Positions 1 through 9,700 of a stretch of 23,442 nt of DNA are shown here, in pieces. The notes below the pieces were generated by a model, which was given only the letters and a program-made list of their open reading frames with translations, searched no databases and was not told the origin of the DNA. The DNA comes from DATKWS01 sp035529435 (lineage in GTDB: Bacteria > Krumholzibacteriota > Krumholzibacteriia > Krumholzibacteriales > Krumholzibacteriaceae). How positions within the stretch are numbered: position 1 is the stretch's first letter; every line of letters begins with the position of its first letter. Where the stretch lies: the NCBI GenBank assembly GCA_035529435.1, contig DATKWS010000114.1:1-23442 (forward strand). The letters run 5' to 3'. A program made the translations under genes and the position numbers.

Positions 1-76
1 GCTCCACCGCTGACCACCGGACTTACTCCTCTCCGGAAATTCAGCAATGCAATAGAACCGTTTCCCGCCGGTGCGT

Positions 77-2209
77 CTACTCGTTTTCCTGCCCCGCCCG
101 CTCGAGGGCCTCGAGACGCGCGCGCATCTCGGCGAGCTCGCGCTCGATGCGCGCCGTATCGAACGCCTCCGACTCGGCGCGTTCCGCCGCTATACCGGCG
201 GCTGTAAGCGGTGATCCCGTTGCATCGTCCTCAGCCTCCGCGGGCCGACCGCCGGCGAGGGTGGGAGATACGGTGCCATAGGCCGTCGGGATGTAGAGGA
301 GCGTGAGCTGCATCTCCACCGCGCGCATATCGCCGTTTCCCTCATAGCCGAGTATGTAGAATGAATTGCTTCCCGCGCTGACCGGGAAGAGCCCATGCAC
401 CGTCACGGGGAAGTAATAGATACCCGAGTTGGCGCCGGACGGTATCGAGAGAATGACATTCTGATTGTCCGGAAACACGCTCGCGTTGTCCGAGACACCG
501 AACTGCGCGTAGCTCTGCAATCCGGTTGAGTGCGAGGTCCAGCCGCAGAGCGTACCGATGACGAGGACGTACCCGGCGGCGGGCGCCGTTATGCTTCTCG
601 ACATCAGGACATCGGTTCCCCCCGTCAATTGGATCGAGACTCCCGAATAGGTCAGGCTGGCGACACCCGGCTCGTCGTCGATCTCGGCGGCCGCGACGGC
701 GTTGGCCGGCAGCTGTACCGAAGGATTGCCCATCTGCGACATGTCGAACGAGGCGCTGCAACTTGAGCCGATTATCGAAACCTCCGGGTTCCCCGTCCCG
801 TTGGCGTTGCCGTCGACGCGGAATCCCGTGATGGCCCCGCTCCGCCGCAGGTAGAAGTATGCACCCGTTCCGTTGTAGTCGGGCTCCAGCGCGGCGCAGG
901 CGGTACCATTCTCCTCGTACACCGCGAGCTCGCCGCCGTATGCCGAGCTGGTCAGCTGCATGAATGGAAAAGCGGAACCGTTCATGTACATGTTCAACTC
1001 GCCGTCCTGCGTGTCGGAACCGATAAAGACGTCGCCGGTCGAGAGCACCGACAGCACCTCGGACGATCCGGCGCCGAGTATGAGTCTTTCGACCCCTCCC
1101 TGCATACGGATACCCGCGATACCGGCGTCGGCGCCGTCCGTGGCGACGCCGATCTTGAGACGGTAGGCGTCGTCTCCGATCTTGAGATCGCCGTTCGTCC
1201 CGTCGAGATCCCAGTTTCCCCCCTTGACGTGCAGTGTGGCATTGGGATTCGAGACGTCGACGCCGACGTTGCCGTTATCGAGGATCGTCACGCCGCCGCC
1301 GCCTGCCGACAGCGAGAGAAGACCACCGCCGCGGTTGTTGAAGAGACGCATGTGGTTGGCGTAGGCGGAATGACCGGGTCCGAAGACGGCCAGTCCGGCG
1401 ATATCGCCGCTCGATCCGATAAAGCTGATCCGCTCGCTGGCGTTCAATCCCGCGTTCGGATTCTCGATCGTGATGCCGGCTGTCGAGTTGGCGTCGCGAT
1501 AGATGTGAATGTCACGCCCGGGAGTCGTCGTGCCCAGGCCGATCGCCGATCCGCTGTTGTAAAGGTTGCTCGTCGCGATCCAGTCGATGCCGTTGTGACG
1601 CAGCGTCTGGCCCAAACCGCCCGTGGGCAGGCTGCTGCCGCCGGTGGCGGTGAACGACTTCCACGTACCGCCGTCGTATCCCTCGAAGTCCCCCGCGCTG
1701 AACCGGATCGTACCGGCGTTCGTCCCGGACGTCGCACCGATCAGAATTCCTCCGGCCACTTCGAGCTTCTCCGCGGGATCCGTCACGCCGATGCCGACGT
1801 CGCCGTCGGCGGGAATGATATTCGATGCGCCGTAGACGCTTCGCGAGGCGAGACTGTAGGCCGCGGCGTCAAGGTAGAGCCGCGGGGTGAGCTCCGCCTC
1901 TCCCTCGACCGCGATGCCGAGAAAGTACTGCTCGTCGAACGGCAGATCCAGTGACGTTACCGAGCCGAGGGCCACGTTGAAGATGCCCTTGGTGACCGTG
2001 ACGGAACCCTGCGTCTCTTCCCAGAGCGGCGCGCCGCCCGAAGGCACGTCGTACAGCCGGAAAGTCAGTGAATGGGTGCCGTCCGGAACCGCCGCTCCAC
2101 CGGCGCCGGTCAAAACACCCTGGTAGTTCAGGGCCTGCGGGATGATTCCGTTGGCCGCAGGGGCGAGTGCCGCCGTGAGCAGTACGGAAATCGCGAGTAA
2201 ACGGATCAT
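77..2209 (-). CDS. Exported tail-fibre-like protein with GIGTxxP motifs and C-terminal coiled coil
   Basis: This 710-residue protein is of unknown function. The start at 2209 is chosen because an AAGGAGG ribosome site lies 7 nt upstream and a hydrophobic signal peptide follows directly (about residues 1-20); a longer reading frame adds 37 residues without such features. Residues 24-125 form an N-terminal domain (ALNYQGVLT ... LWEETQ ... KGIFNV.LG) shared with the neighbour at 2359-4296. Three phrases of the type DVGIGxTxP follow at about 137-145, 222-230 and 314-322; such phrases are common in trimeric tail-fibre-like surface proteins. A second shared domain lies near residues 525-650, and the last 30 or so residues have heptad spacing typical of a coiled coil. 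No peptidase S74 chaperone signature and no FPNPFNP tail were seen. I infer a fibrous, possibly trimeric exported protein. It is the last of three minus-strand genes and has its own candidate promoter. Confidence 0.8.
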   Translation of the reverse strand: MIRLLAISVLLTAALAPAANGIIPQALNYQGVLTGAGGAAVPDGTHSLTFRLYDVPSGGAPLWEETQGSVTVTKGIFNVALGSVTSLDLPFDEQYFLGIAVEGEAELTPRLYLDAAAYSLASRSVYGASNIIPADGDVGIGVTDPAEKLEVAGGILIGATSGTNAGTIRFSAGDFEGYDGGTWKSFTATGGSSLPTGGLGQTLRHNGIDWIATSNLYNSGSAIGLGTTTPGRDIHIYRDANSTAGITIENPNAGLNASERISFIGSSGDIAGLAVFGPGHSAYANHMRLFNNRGGGLLSLSAGGGGVTILDNGNVGVDVSNPNATLHVKGGNWDLDGTNGDLKIGDDAYRLKIGVATDGADAGIAGIRMQGGVERLILGAGSSEVLSVLSTGDVFIGSDTQDGELNMYMNGSAFPFMQLTSSAYGGELAVYEENGTACAALEPDYNGTGAYFYLRRSGAITGFRVDGNANGTGNPEVSIIGSSCSASFDMSQMGNPSVQLPANAVAAAEIDDEPGVASLTYSGVSIQLTGGTDVLMSRSITAPAAGYVLVIGTLCGWTSHSTGLQSYAQFGVSDNASVFPDNQNVILSIPSGANSGIYYFPVTVHGLFPVSAGSNSFYILGYEGNGDMRAVEMQLTLLYIPTAYGTVSPTLAGGRPAEAEDDATGSPLTAAGIAAERAESEAFDTARIERELAEMRARLEALERAGQENE

Positions 2210-2297
2210 GAACGAACCTCCTTCTATCCCGTGATGCAGGAAGGCGAATCCCTGCGATTGCATGGTGGGATTTCGTTTGTGATTTGAGCTCGGGGCG

Positions 2298-2327
2298 ATT
2301 GTCCCATCAGCTGCAAACACTTGTCAA
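2298..2327 (-). promoter_or_regulatory. Candidate sigma-70 promoter for the 77-2209 gene
   Basis: Read on the minus strand, a perfect TTGACA (2322-2327) is followed after 18 nt by GACAAT (2298-2303), which matches four of six -10 positions. It lies about 90 nt upstream of the start codon at 2209 and just beyond the stop of the preceding gene. It could make the third gene independently expressed. Assigned by eye from consensus only. Confidence 0.45.
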
Positions 2328-2358
2328 AGCTATTTTTGCTCGTTTGGCGCGGCGGCGG

Positions 2359-4296
2359 TCATTTGTCCCCGACCGGTCCGAGCGCCTGCTTGAGTTTCGC
2401 GATCTCGGCACGGAGCTCGTCCAGCTCGCGCTCCACGCGGGCCGCGTTCAAGGTCTCGGCATCGGCGCGCTCCCTCTGTATGTCGCTCACGGTCATCGGC
2501 GCGGCGAGAATGCGGTCCGTCCCCCGCGCGGCGGAACCACGCTCCGTCCTCCGTGCGCCGCCGCCCGCGACGGTCGGATTGATATCGCCGTACGCCGTCG
2601 GGATAAAGACGAGGGTAAGCTGGATGTCATAGAAATAAAAGCTGCCGCTCGTCTTGATGCCGATGAGGTAGAACGTATGCGTTCCCGCTGATGTCACCTC
2701 GAAGAGCCCGTGGCACCCGGCGGGCAGGTGCCGTATACCGGTCGGGAGAACGCCATCGAACAGTATCGAAAGCTCCTGGTTGTCCGGCAACCCCGAGGGT
2801 AGATCCGAGACGCCGAAGTCGACTCTCGACGTGGTTCCGGACGTGTGCAGCAATTCAGCGCCGCAGTTAGCCATGACGAGGACGTATCCCGCGGTCGGCG
2901 TCACGATGCTCCGCATGCCGGCGATCGTGTAGGAGGTGCCGATTTCGACGGCGGCGACACCCTGCGCGTAGCTCGCCGCTCCCGGTTCGTCGAGCATCTC
3001 GACGTCCGATATCGCACTGGCGGGAAGCGAGACCGAGCTGCTCCCCGAGTTGTCCATGTTGAATATCGCCGATCGCGCCGAACCGTAGATTGCGACCATC
3101 GGCTCGTTGGACCCAGTGTAGTTACCGTCGACGGCGAACCCCGTGGCGCCGGTGTCGCGCGCGACGATAAACTGTCCGCCGGAGCCGTCCGGGTCGGTAA
3201 TGAGTTCCATGATCTCGTTTTCGCTGTTGTCGTACAGGCGGATGTCGGCTCCGTACGGTGTGGTTCCTCGTGAGTGGAGGAGCTTCTGGTGCAATGAACC
3301 GTACTGGAACAGATCGCCGTTTCCCTCGATCCTCATCCATTCCGTATTGTGCGTCGCGAAGTGCATCGGATCATCGCTGCTCACGTGCAGTATCAGGGCG
3401 CCCGCGTCGGCTCCCGCCGAGACGCGGGAGAGACCGGCGACCGGCACGCCCGCGAGGGTGCCGGCGGCGCCGGGGCCGCTCTTCTGGAGGTTGAGGTAAT
3501 CGAAGGTGCCGCCGTTCGTTTTTATCCGTATCGCGGCGGATCCCGAGGGATCGGTCGATTCGAGCTTCAGCCGTTCGTCGCCCGGTCCCAGTATGTGCAC
3601 CAGTTCCGTCGGCGACGTCGTACCGATGGCGATGTGAAGCCCGTCGTTGTAAAGAAAGTCATTCGCGATCCAGTCGTTCCCGTCATGCCGGAGCGTCTGC
3701 CCGGCCGCACCCGACGGCAGGCCGCCGCTCCCGGCCGACGTGAGCGATTTCCACGTACCGCCGTCGTACCCCTCGAAGTCGGAACCGGTGAACCGGATGG
3801 AACCGCCCGACGCGGTCGCGGTATTCGAGATCCGCAGGCCCCCGTTGATCGTGAGTTTCTGGTCCGGCGTGAGGGTGCCGATCCCGACATCGCCGTCGGA
3901 GGGGAAGGTATTCGATGCGCCCTCGACGCCGCGGGACGTGATGCTGTACGGAGCGGACGCCAGCGCGATACGAGGCGACAGCTCCGCTTCCCCTTCGATC
4001 GAGACGCCGAGGTAGTACCGCCGGTCGAAGGGGAGATCGAGCGTCGCAACGGAGCCGAGGATCACGTTGAATATTCCCTTGTAGACGTAAACGGATTGCG
4101 TTTCCTCCCAGAGAGCCGAACCGCCCGAGGCGACGTCGTAGATCCTGAATATAATCGAGAATTCGCCGTCGGGGACCGCGCTGGCGCCCACGTCGGTGAG
4201 CACACCCTGATAATCGAGCGTCAGCGGAATATCGGCGACCGCGGCCGTAGCGATGTGCAGGACGGCGAGCGCCCAAAAAAGTGCAATACGTTTCAT
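2359..4296 (-). CDS. Exported tail-fibre-like protein, paralogue of the 77-2209 product
   Basis: This 645-residue protein starts at 4296 behind a GAGGAGG ribosome site and opens with a signal peptide (about residues 1-21). Residues 25-125 repeat the N-terminal domain of its neighbour (LDYQGVLTDVG, RIYDVASGGSALWEETQ, KGIFNVILGSV). GIGT motifs follow at about 136-144 and 222-229, as does the shared block around FEGYDGGTWKSLT and QTLRHDG.DWIA. The central portion differs from the paralogue, but the domain before the end (ending IPTAYGDINPTVAGG) is shared. The final 35 residues are charged with heptad spacing, suggesting a coiled coil that could trimerise the protein. The function is unknown; the fold resembles tail-fibre or adhesin stalks in motif content only. 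It follows the 4446-5243 gene on the same strand with a gap of about 150 nt, so co-transcription is plausible. Confidence 0.8.
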   Translation of the reverse strand: MKRIALFWALAVLHIATAAVADIPLTLDYQGVLTDVGASAVPDGEFSIIFRIYDVASGGSALWEETQSVYVYKGIFNVILGSVATLDLPFDRRYYLGVSIEGEAELSPRIALASAPYSITSRGVEGASNTFPSDGDVGIGTLTPDQKLTINGGLRISNTATASGGSIRFTGSDFEGYDGGTWKSLTSAGSGGLPSGAAGQTLRHDGNDWIANDFLYNDGLHIAIGTTSPTELVHILGPGDERLKLESTDPSGSAAIRIKTNGGTFDYLNLQKSGPGAAGTLAGVPVAGLSRVSAGADAGALILHVSSDDPMHFATHNTEWMRIEGNGDLFQYGSLHQKLLHSRGTTPYGADIRLYDNSENEIMELITDPDGSGGQFIVARDTGATGFAVDGNYTGSNEPMVAIYGSARSAIFNMDNSGSSSVSLPASAISDVEMLDEPGAASYAQGVAAVEIGTSYTIAGMRSIVTPTAGYVLVMANCGAELLHTSGTTSRVDFGVSDLPSGLPDNQELSILFDGVLPTGIRHLPAGCHGLFEVTSAGTHTFYLIGIKTSGSFYFYDIQLTLVFIPTAYGDINPTVAGGGARRTERGSAARGTDRILAAPMTVSDIQRERADAETLNAARVERELDELRAEIAKLKQALGPVGDK

Positions 4297-4445
4297 GACA
4301 CCCCTCCTCTATTCGGAGCATGGTTATGGACCGGTTTTTCGATGAGATTGAGCCTATCAAAGATAACAGCGGACATTCCTCACGGGAGTTCATGCGAATC
4401 CCGGTACGGGAGTTTCAACTGCGATCCCTGTACGAACTCCGGTTT

Positions 4446-5243
4446 CTACCGCAGTATCACCATCTTCTTGGTCATGAGCTTCTTGCCGACCTCGAGACGG
4501 TAGTAGTAGACCCCCGAGCCGGCCGTGTTTCCGGCGGCGTTGGTCCCGTTCCACAGGACCGTATGCTTTCCCACGTCGCGCATGCCGTCGCACAGCGTCC
4601 GTATCTTCCTGCCCTCGACGTCGTACACGACGAGCCGCACATGCTGCTGTTCCGGCAGGAAGAATGTGATGCTGGTCGATGGATTGAACGGGTTGGGGAA
4701 GTTCTGGTAGAGGGTCAACGGCTTCGGCGGCAGGGAGAGGGAGACGGTGATCGAAAATATCTCCCCGTCCGCGGTCACGGCGCCGAGGCGATACCCGTAC
4801 GAGCGTCCCGGAATGGCGGTCTCGTCGCGATAGCTGTCGATGGATTCGGGCGAGAGGAGCCCTTCATTGATCCGGTGAAAATCCTCACCATCGCCTTCCG
4901 CCCGGTACACGTTGAATCCCTCGAACGGCTCGGTTGCCGCGATATTCCAGCGAAGAACGACGGCGTCGTCGGAGTACTCGGCTTCGAAGGTGGTGATGGC
5001 CACATCGACCGTGGACGAGAGCTCGGCCACGTACCAGAAGCCCGATTTGACGATGTAGGAACCGCCGCTCGAAACGCCGATCGGGCCCTGCCCGGCCGTG
5101 TCGTACATGAAATGGCTGCCGCTCTGTATGCCGCCCCCGCAGCTGAAGGTGCCGTGCGGGACGTTGTACTGGGCGTGGACGCCGGGCATCAAAAGCGTGA
5201 GCATCCCCAGGAACAGAACGGTGAAGAAGAGCGTCTTTTTCAT
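4446..5243 (-). CDS. Exported protein with FlgD-like (type-IX-like) C-terminal domain
   Basis: This 265-residue protein starts at 5243 with a G-rich ribosome site just upstream; the 17 extra residues of a longer frame precede the obvious signal peptide (about 1-24, cleavage probably after VHA). Residues 30-72 contain a glycine/serine-rich segment ending SGFWYVAE, a pattern seen at the N-terminus of many FCB-group secreted proteins. Residues 78-170 look like a fibronectin-III-type domain (VVLRWN, GFNVYRAEGD, YGYRLGAV). Residues 175-265 are the C-terminal FlgD-like domain: LTLYQNFPNPFNPSTSI, VYDVEGRKI, GKHTVLWNGTN, GSGVYYYRLEVG, ending KKMVILR. In Bacteroidota a comparable tail directs type IX export; whether that holds here is inference. 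No enzymatic motif is visible. It is the first gene of the leftward set and faces a candidate promoter. Confidence 0.82.
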   Translation of the reverse strand: MKKTLFFTVLFLGMLTLLMPGVHAQYNVPHGTFSCGGGIQSGSHFMYDTAGQGPIGVSSGGSYIVKSGFWYVAELSSTVDVAITTFEAEYSDDAVVLRWNIAATEPFEGFNVYRAEGDGEDFHRINEGLLSPESIDSYRDETAIPGRSYGYRLGAVTADGEIFSITVSLSLPPKPLTLYQNFPNPFNPSTSITFFLPEQQHVRLVVYDVEGRKIRTLCDGMRDVGKHTVLWNGTNAAGNTAGSGVYYYRLEVGKKLMTKKMVILR

Positions 5244-5324
5244 GGCAACCCCCCATTGTGAATCAACCGGTGCGATTACCCGCATGCTTTTCAACGCATA
5301 TCATCTCTCGTTTGAGTCGTCCCT

Positions 5325-5353
5325 ATTGTTTCACCCCGTGTAATATCTGTCAA
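5325..5353 (-). promoter_or_regulatory. Candidate sigma-70 promoter for the leftward gene set
   Basis: On the minus strand a perfect TTGACA (5348-5353) is followed after 17 nt by AACAAT (5325-5330), four of six -10 positions. It would give a leader of roughly 75 nt before the start codon at 5243. It sits back to back with the rightward candidate at 5420-5448. Confidence 0.5.
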
Positions 5354-5419
5354 CATATAACTTTAGATGGAAAATTCTCGTGTGCCGGACCGTGCGCGGA
5401 GACCGTGCGAGGTATTGTG

Positions 5420-5448
5420 TTGACTTGCTTGAATGCTTGTGATAGACT
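5420..5448 (+). promoter_or_regulatory. Candidate sigma-70 promoter for the rightward GEVED/protease genes
   Basis: TTGACT (5420-5425), then 17 nt, then TAGACT (5443-5448). The -35 matches five of six positions and the -10 three or four. If used, it gives a 5' leader of about 425 nt before the start codon at 5881. No better-placed promoter was found by eye nearer to the gene. Confidence 0.4.
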
Positions 5449-5880
5449 CCCATTTCGAAAGGCTGGAGGGGAGCTTCGAAGTACGCAACGAGACAACAAC
5501 CGGGGGTTTGCTTGCAGGAAGTGAAACCGCGTAGTTGGCGGAGCGAAAGCACCTGAGCCCGTACACCTTCCGGTGAACCAAGACCTGCTACGAGGAACGG
5601 AATCGTACACCGGACGCCGATTTTCGATCGAGATCCATCTTCAAAAAAGAAACCCCGATACTGGTTACATCAATACCGATGACTGCCACCGGTACGTAAT
5701 TCTGGAGTGACTGTTCTTTGCCGGTATTCAATCACGGATCTAGTAAACAACGACGGAATCATGGCGCATACAGCGACCCGGCATGCGCCGCGCGGGAGAG
5801 GAGGTGACCGACGAAGCTTCGGGTCCGTACTGTAGCCTTTGGTACACGCCAGGAAAGGGACACACAAGAGGAGGGAACGA
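5449..5880 (+). other. Long gene-free leader region with several possible hairpins
   Basis: No convincing coding sequence lies in this stretch. The small open frames overlap one another on both strands and lack ribosome sites. Possible RNA structures include an interrupted stem near 5504-5528 (GGTTT..CTT pairing with AAG..AAACC), a short CACC/GGTG hairpin near 5568-5580, and a GACC/GGTC hairpin at 5806-5825. The string AGGAGGTGA at 5799-5807 is a full match to the anti-Shine-Dalgarno complement, yet it lies 74 nt before the real start. I could not match the region to a known riboswitch family, so it is reported as an unexplained leader. Confidence 0.45.
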
Positions 5881-6639
5881 ATGCATAAGAATAAAATCAT
5901 GCTCATCGTATGCCTCCTGTGCCTGAGTTCCGCAATTTCAATCTCCTACGCGCAACAGTTTACGCCTGTCGAGCAGCCGACCAGGGTGATTCGCCTGTAC
6001 AACGAAAACCTGCCGGCGGATGTCGATCTGAACGCGTATCTCGAGACTGGCGAGGTTGTACTCCTCGGCGGACAGGAAATCCTGCCGCCGAAGATCACGC
6101 CGGGCCCCGCTCCGGCCCCCTACCCGTATGTCCATGTGTGGGACAAGGGGGTCGAACAGCTCGGCGTATCGATGGATGAGTGCGACGGCATTTGGTTCAC
6201 CAATGCTAACCTGTGGCATCCCAACAAGTGGGCGCTCGTAAGGTGGCTCATACGCGTTCCGAACTGCAATAAGCGCGATGCGAGCGAATTCGCCCAGGAT
6301 CTCACTGTCTCGTTGTGGGTCGATTGGAACCAGGACAGGATGTGGAGCAGAAACGAACAGGTCCTCAACGAGCACATCAACATCTTTGAGCACTTCCCGC
6401 AGATCGGTCCGGACATGGAGATCACCTATCTCACCAAGTTCCGGATACCCGACGCCGCCATCTGGGAAACGATGGGGCAGGGTGCGGAGAAGTACGAGAC
6501 GAAACTCTGGGTGCGTGGTGTGCTCTCGTACGATGACCCCGACGCGAGCCCCGACGGCGAGAGCCTGTTCGGGGAAGTGGAGGATTATCGGATCAACTTC
6601 TTCGAGATCCAGCACGATATCAAGAAGATCGATGAATAG
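5881..6639 (+). CDS. Exported GEVED-domain protein
   Basis: This 252-residue protein has a start at 5881 supported by a GAGGAGGGA ribosome site; a longer frame to 5839 adds 14 charged residues ahead of the signal peptide. Residues 1-24 are a typical signal peptide ending SYA. Residues 140-240 carry the hallmarks of the GEVED domain: WVDWNQD at 146-152 and the name-giving GEVEDY at 231-236, followed by a short beta-strand-like end. GEVED domains are found in large exported proteins of Bacteroidota, Planctomycetota and related groups; their role is probably structural or binding and no catalysis is known to me. Here the domain stands nearly alone with a proline-rich linker (about 69-82). It sits 71 nt upstream of the giant protease on the same strand, so the two are probably co-transcribed and may act together at the cell surface. 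Confidence 0.8.
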   Translation: MHKNKIMLIVCLLCLSSAISISYAQQFTPVEQPTRVIRLYNENLPADVDLNAYLETGEVVLLGGQEILPPKITPGPAPAPYPYVHVWDKGVEQLGVSMDECDGIWFTNANLWHPNKWALVRWLIRVPNCNKRDASEFAQDLTVSLWVDWNQDRMWSRNEQVLNEHINIFEHFPQIGPDMEITYLTKFRIPDAAIWETMGQGAEKYETKLWVRGVLSYDDPDASPDGESLFGEVEDYRINFFEIQHDIKKIDE

Positions 6640-6710
6640 ACCAGGAAGAATCGATCGTTATGGGCAAAACGGTATGCAATAACGAAACAAAAGCACAGAA
6701 AGGATCAAAG

Positions 6711-9700
6711 ATGTTATCCAAGTCAAGACTCTTTGGCTGTGCGGCGGTTCTTCTGGTTCTGCTGATAATCCTGCCTTCGGTGCAATCGGCCGATGCTCAG
6801 GAAGAGCTGAAGGTCAAGATTGCACCCGGGCTGGCAGCACAGCTTTCCGCTGCAAGGCCTAACGAATATGTAACCGCGATCGTGCGGATGAGCGGCAGAC
6901 CCAACCTGCGCATGCTCCGTGGTGACCGCCCTGCGGTCTTCTCGGAGATGAGATCGGCACACGGCCGTTCGCAGTCTGCGCTCATCCAGTCTCTCGCAAG
7001 ACCCGAGGTCAAGGACAAGGTCATAAAAATCAGGCAATTCTGGATCGACAACATTGTCCTCGTCCGGGCGACTCCGGATGTCATCGCGGAGATAGCGACG
7101 CGGCCTGATGTAATCGAAGTGTTCGATAACTTTACCGTAACGGCGCCGCCGCGTCCCGAAGGATCCGACAGGCCGAACCTCGGCGTGGGCGAGAATCAGC
7201 TTTGGGATTCGATCACCAAGATCGGCGCCAAGCAGGTCTGGACCACGTACGGATTCGACGGCACCGGCGTTCGCGTCGGCGGCCTGGACACCGGCGTGGA
7301 TATCTCGCATCCCGATATTTCGGGCAAGATGGTCACGAATGTTCCGGGCGATCCGACCTACCCGGGCGGCTGGGCCGAATTCGACGCGAGTGGAAATATC
7401 ATATCCGGTTCCATCCCGCATGACTCGGCCGAGCACGGCACCCACACCTCCGGAACGATGATCGGCGGCAACGCGAGCGGCTGGGATATCGGCGTCGCGC
7501 CGGGTGCCCAGCTGATGCACGGCCTGGTCATCCCCGGCGGGAGTGGATCGTTTACACAGGTTGCCGGTGGTATGGAATGGATCATCGATCCCGATAACAA
7601 CCCGTTGACGGATGACGGCGCCGATGTCGTCAACATGTCACTCGGGGCCACGGGAACCTACACGGCGATGATCGTGCCGACCGACAACATGGCCGCCGCC
7701 AACGTGTTCCCGTCGTTCTCTATCGGCAACTCGGGGCCCTCGCCGAACACGACGGGCAGCCCCGGAAACGTGCCGAGCGCATACGGCGTCGGGGCGACCG
7801 ACAGCATGGATGTCATCGCGGGCTTCTCGAGCCGCGGTCCCGTCACCTGGAACGAACCGCCGTATGTCGGCACCTGGACGAAGCCCGACATCTCGGCTCC
7901 CGGAGTCAAGATATACTCCTCGCTTCCCGGTGGCATCTGGGCGTGGACCGATGCCGGCGGTGAATGGAGCGGCACCTCCATGGCGGCGCCCCATGTCTCG
8001 GGAACGGTCGCGCTGATGCTCCAGGCGAATCCGTCTCTCGATGTCGCGACGGCCAAGCAGTTGATCGCCCAGACGTCGGTCGATCTCGGCGCCGCGGGCA
8101 TGGATAACGACTACGGCTGGGGTCGCATCAATGCGTTCGCCGCAGTGACGGCGGCGCTCGCGGGCGTCGGAACGCTCGAGGGTACCGTCTCCAGCTCCGG
8201 CGGCGGTACGGTCGAGAACGCCAAGGTTCTCGTCACCGACACCGGCCAGAGGGTCTATACCGACGAGTTCGGGTACTACACGATGCAGCTCGTCGCCGGT
8301 GATCACACAATCGAGATTTCGCGTTTCGGTTACGATACCTACACCACGGCGGTCACCGTCGTCGCTGATGCGGTGACTACGCTCAATGCAACGTTGAGCC
8401 AGCTTCCCTCGGGAACGATCGCCGGTTTTGTCACCGATGGTGACACCGGCAACGGTGTCGCGGCCGACGTCACGGTGAAACTCGGCGGCGAGGCCGTCGT
8501 CTGGACGTCGACCGATCCCGGGACGGGAGAGTACACTGTCGTTCTCCCCGTCGGGACGTACGATCTCGAGTTCATGCCGGGATTCCCCTATCCCGTAACG
8601 TTCAGAAACGGGATAGAGGCGCTCGAGGGCGCGACGACGACACTGGATGTCGAGCTCTCGGGGGCCCAGGTTCTCATCGTCGATGACGATGCCGGCGCGG
8701 CATACCAGACATACTTCGAGAACGCCGTCCTGGCCGCCGGTAGGTCGTTCCTGACCGTATCGACGCCGCCGACGGCCGCCGAGATGGCGCTCTTCGAGAC
8801 GGTGATCTGGTTTACCGGCAATGACTATACAACGACACTGACCGCAACGGATCAGGCGGAGCTCGCCGCCTACCTCGACGGCGGCGGCAAGTTGTTCATT
8901 ACCGGCCAGGATATCGGATACGATATCAGGACGGAGGCGTTCTACGCCGACTATCTCCATGCGGCATACGTGCAGGACGATGTCGGTCTGGGCGCGGTGC
9001 TGGGCAATCCGGCGAGCCCCGTCGGCGGCGGCTTCTCATTCGACATACAGGGTGGGAGCGGCGCCAACAACCAGGGGTACCCGTCGGAGATCGATCCGCT
9101 CGGTATCGCCATCGCCGCGTTCACCTATGACGAGCTGGTGCCGATGGGTGCCGTCACGGGGCACGACCTGTCCAAGGGCCAGGTCGGGACGAACGCCGTG
9201 ACGAGCTCCGGCACGGCCGGCCTCACGGTCGATACCGGCGCGTACAAGCTCGTCTATTTCTCCTTCGGATTCGAGGCGATCGCCGATGCGGCGACGAGGG
9301 ACGCCCTGATGGCGCGCATCCTCGACTGGCTCCTCGGTTATCCGGAGATCACCCATACGCCGCTCGAGGACACCGAGGATACGGAGAATCCGTATCCCGT
9401 GAAGGCCTACATCACCTCGGCCGTCTTCGCGCTCGATCCGGCGACGTTCGCCGTTGTGTACGACGTCGGCTCGGGCCCCGTGTCCGTCATGATGACGGCC
9501 ACCGGCGTACCGGATGAATACGAGGCGTACATTCCCGCTCAGCCGCTCGATACGGAGGTCTACTACTACATCACGGCCGCCGATGTCGCGGGGCACACCA
9601 GCACCGATCCGATCGGTGCACCGCTGAACACGCACATGTTCAGGGTCGGCTGGGACGAAGAGGATCCCGTGGTCGTTCACCAGCGGTACTACAACACCAA

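Noticed and set aside
4381..4445. Inverted GGAGTT/AACTCC repeats after the 4446-5243 gene
   Set aside because: They could form a stem on the minus strand, but no T-run follows, so a terminator is not supported.
3349..4503. 384-codon plus-strand open frame
   Set aside because: It is antisense to the tail-fibre-like gene and crosses its promoter-proximal end; the composition is Arg/Gly/Val-rich with no domain.
5258..5610. Small open frames on both strands in the divergent intergenic region
   Set aside because: They overlap each other in several frames, lack ribosome sites and show no signal peptide or domain.
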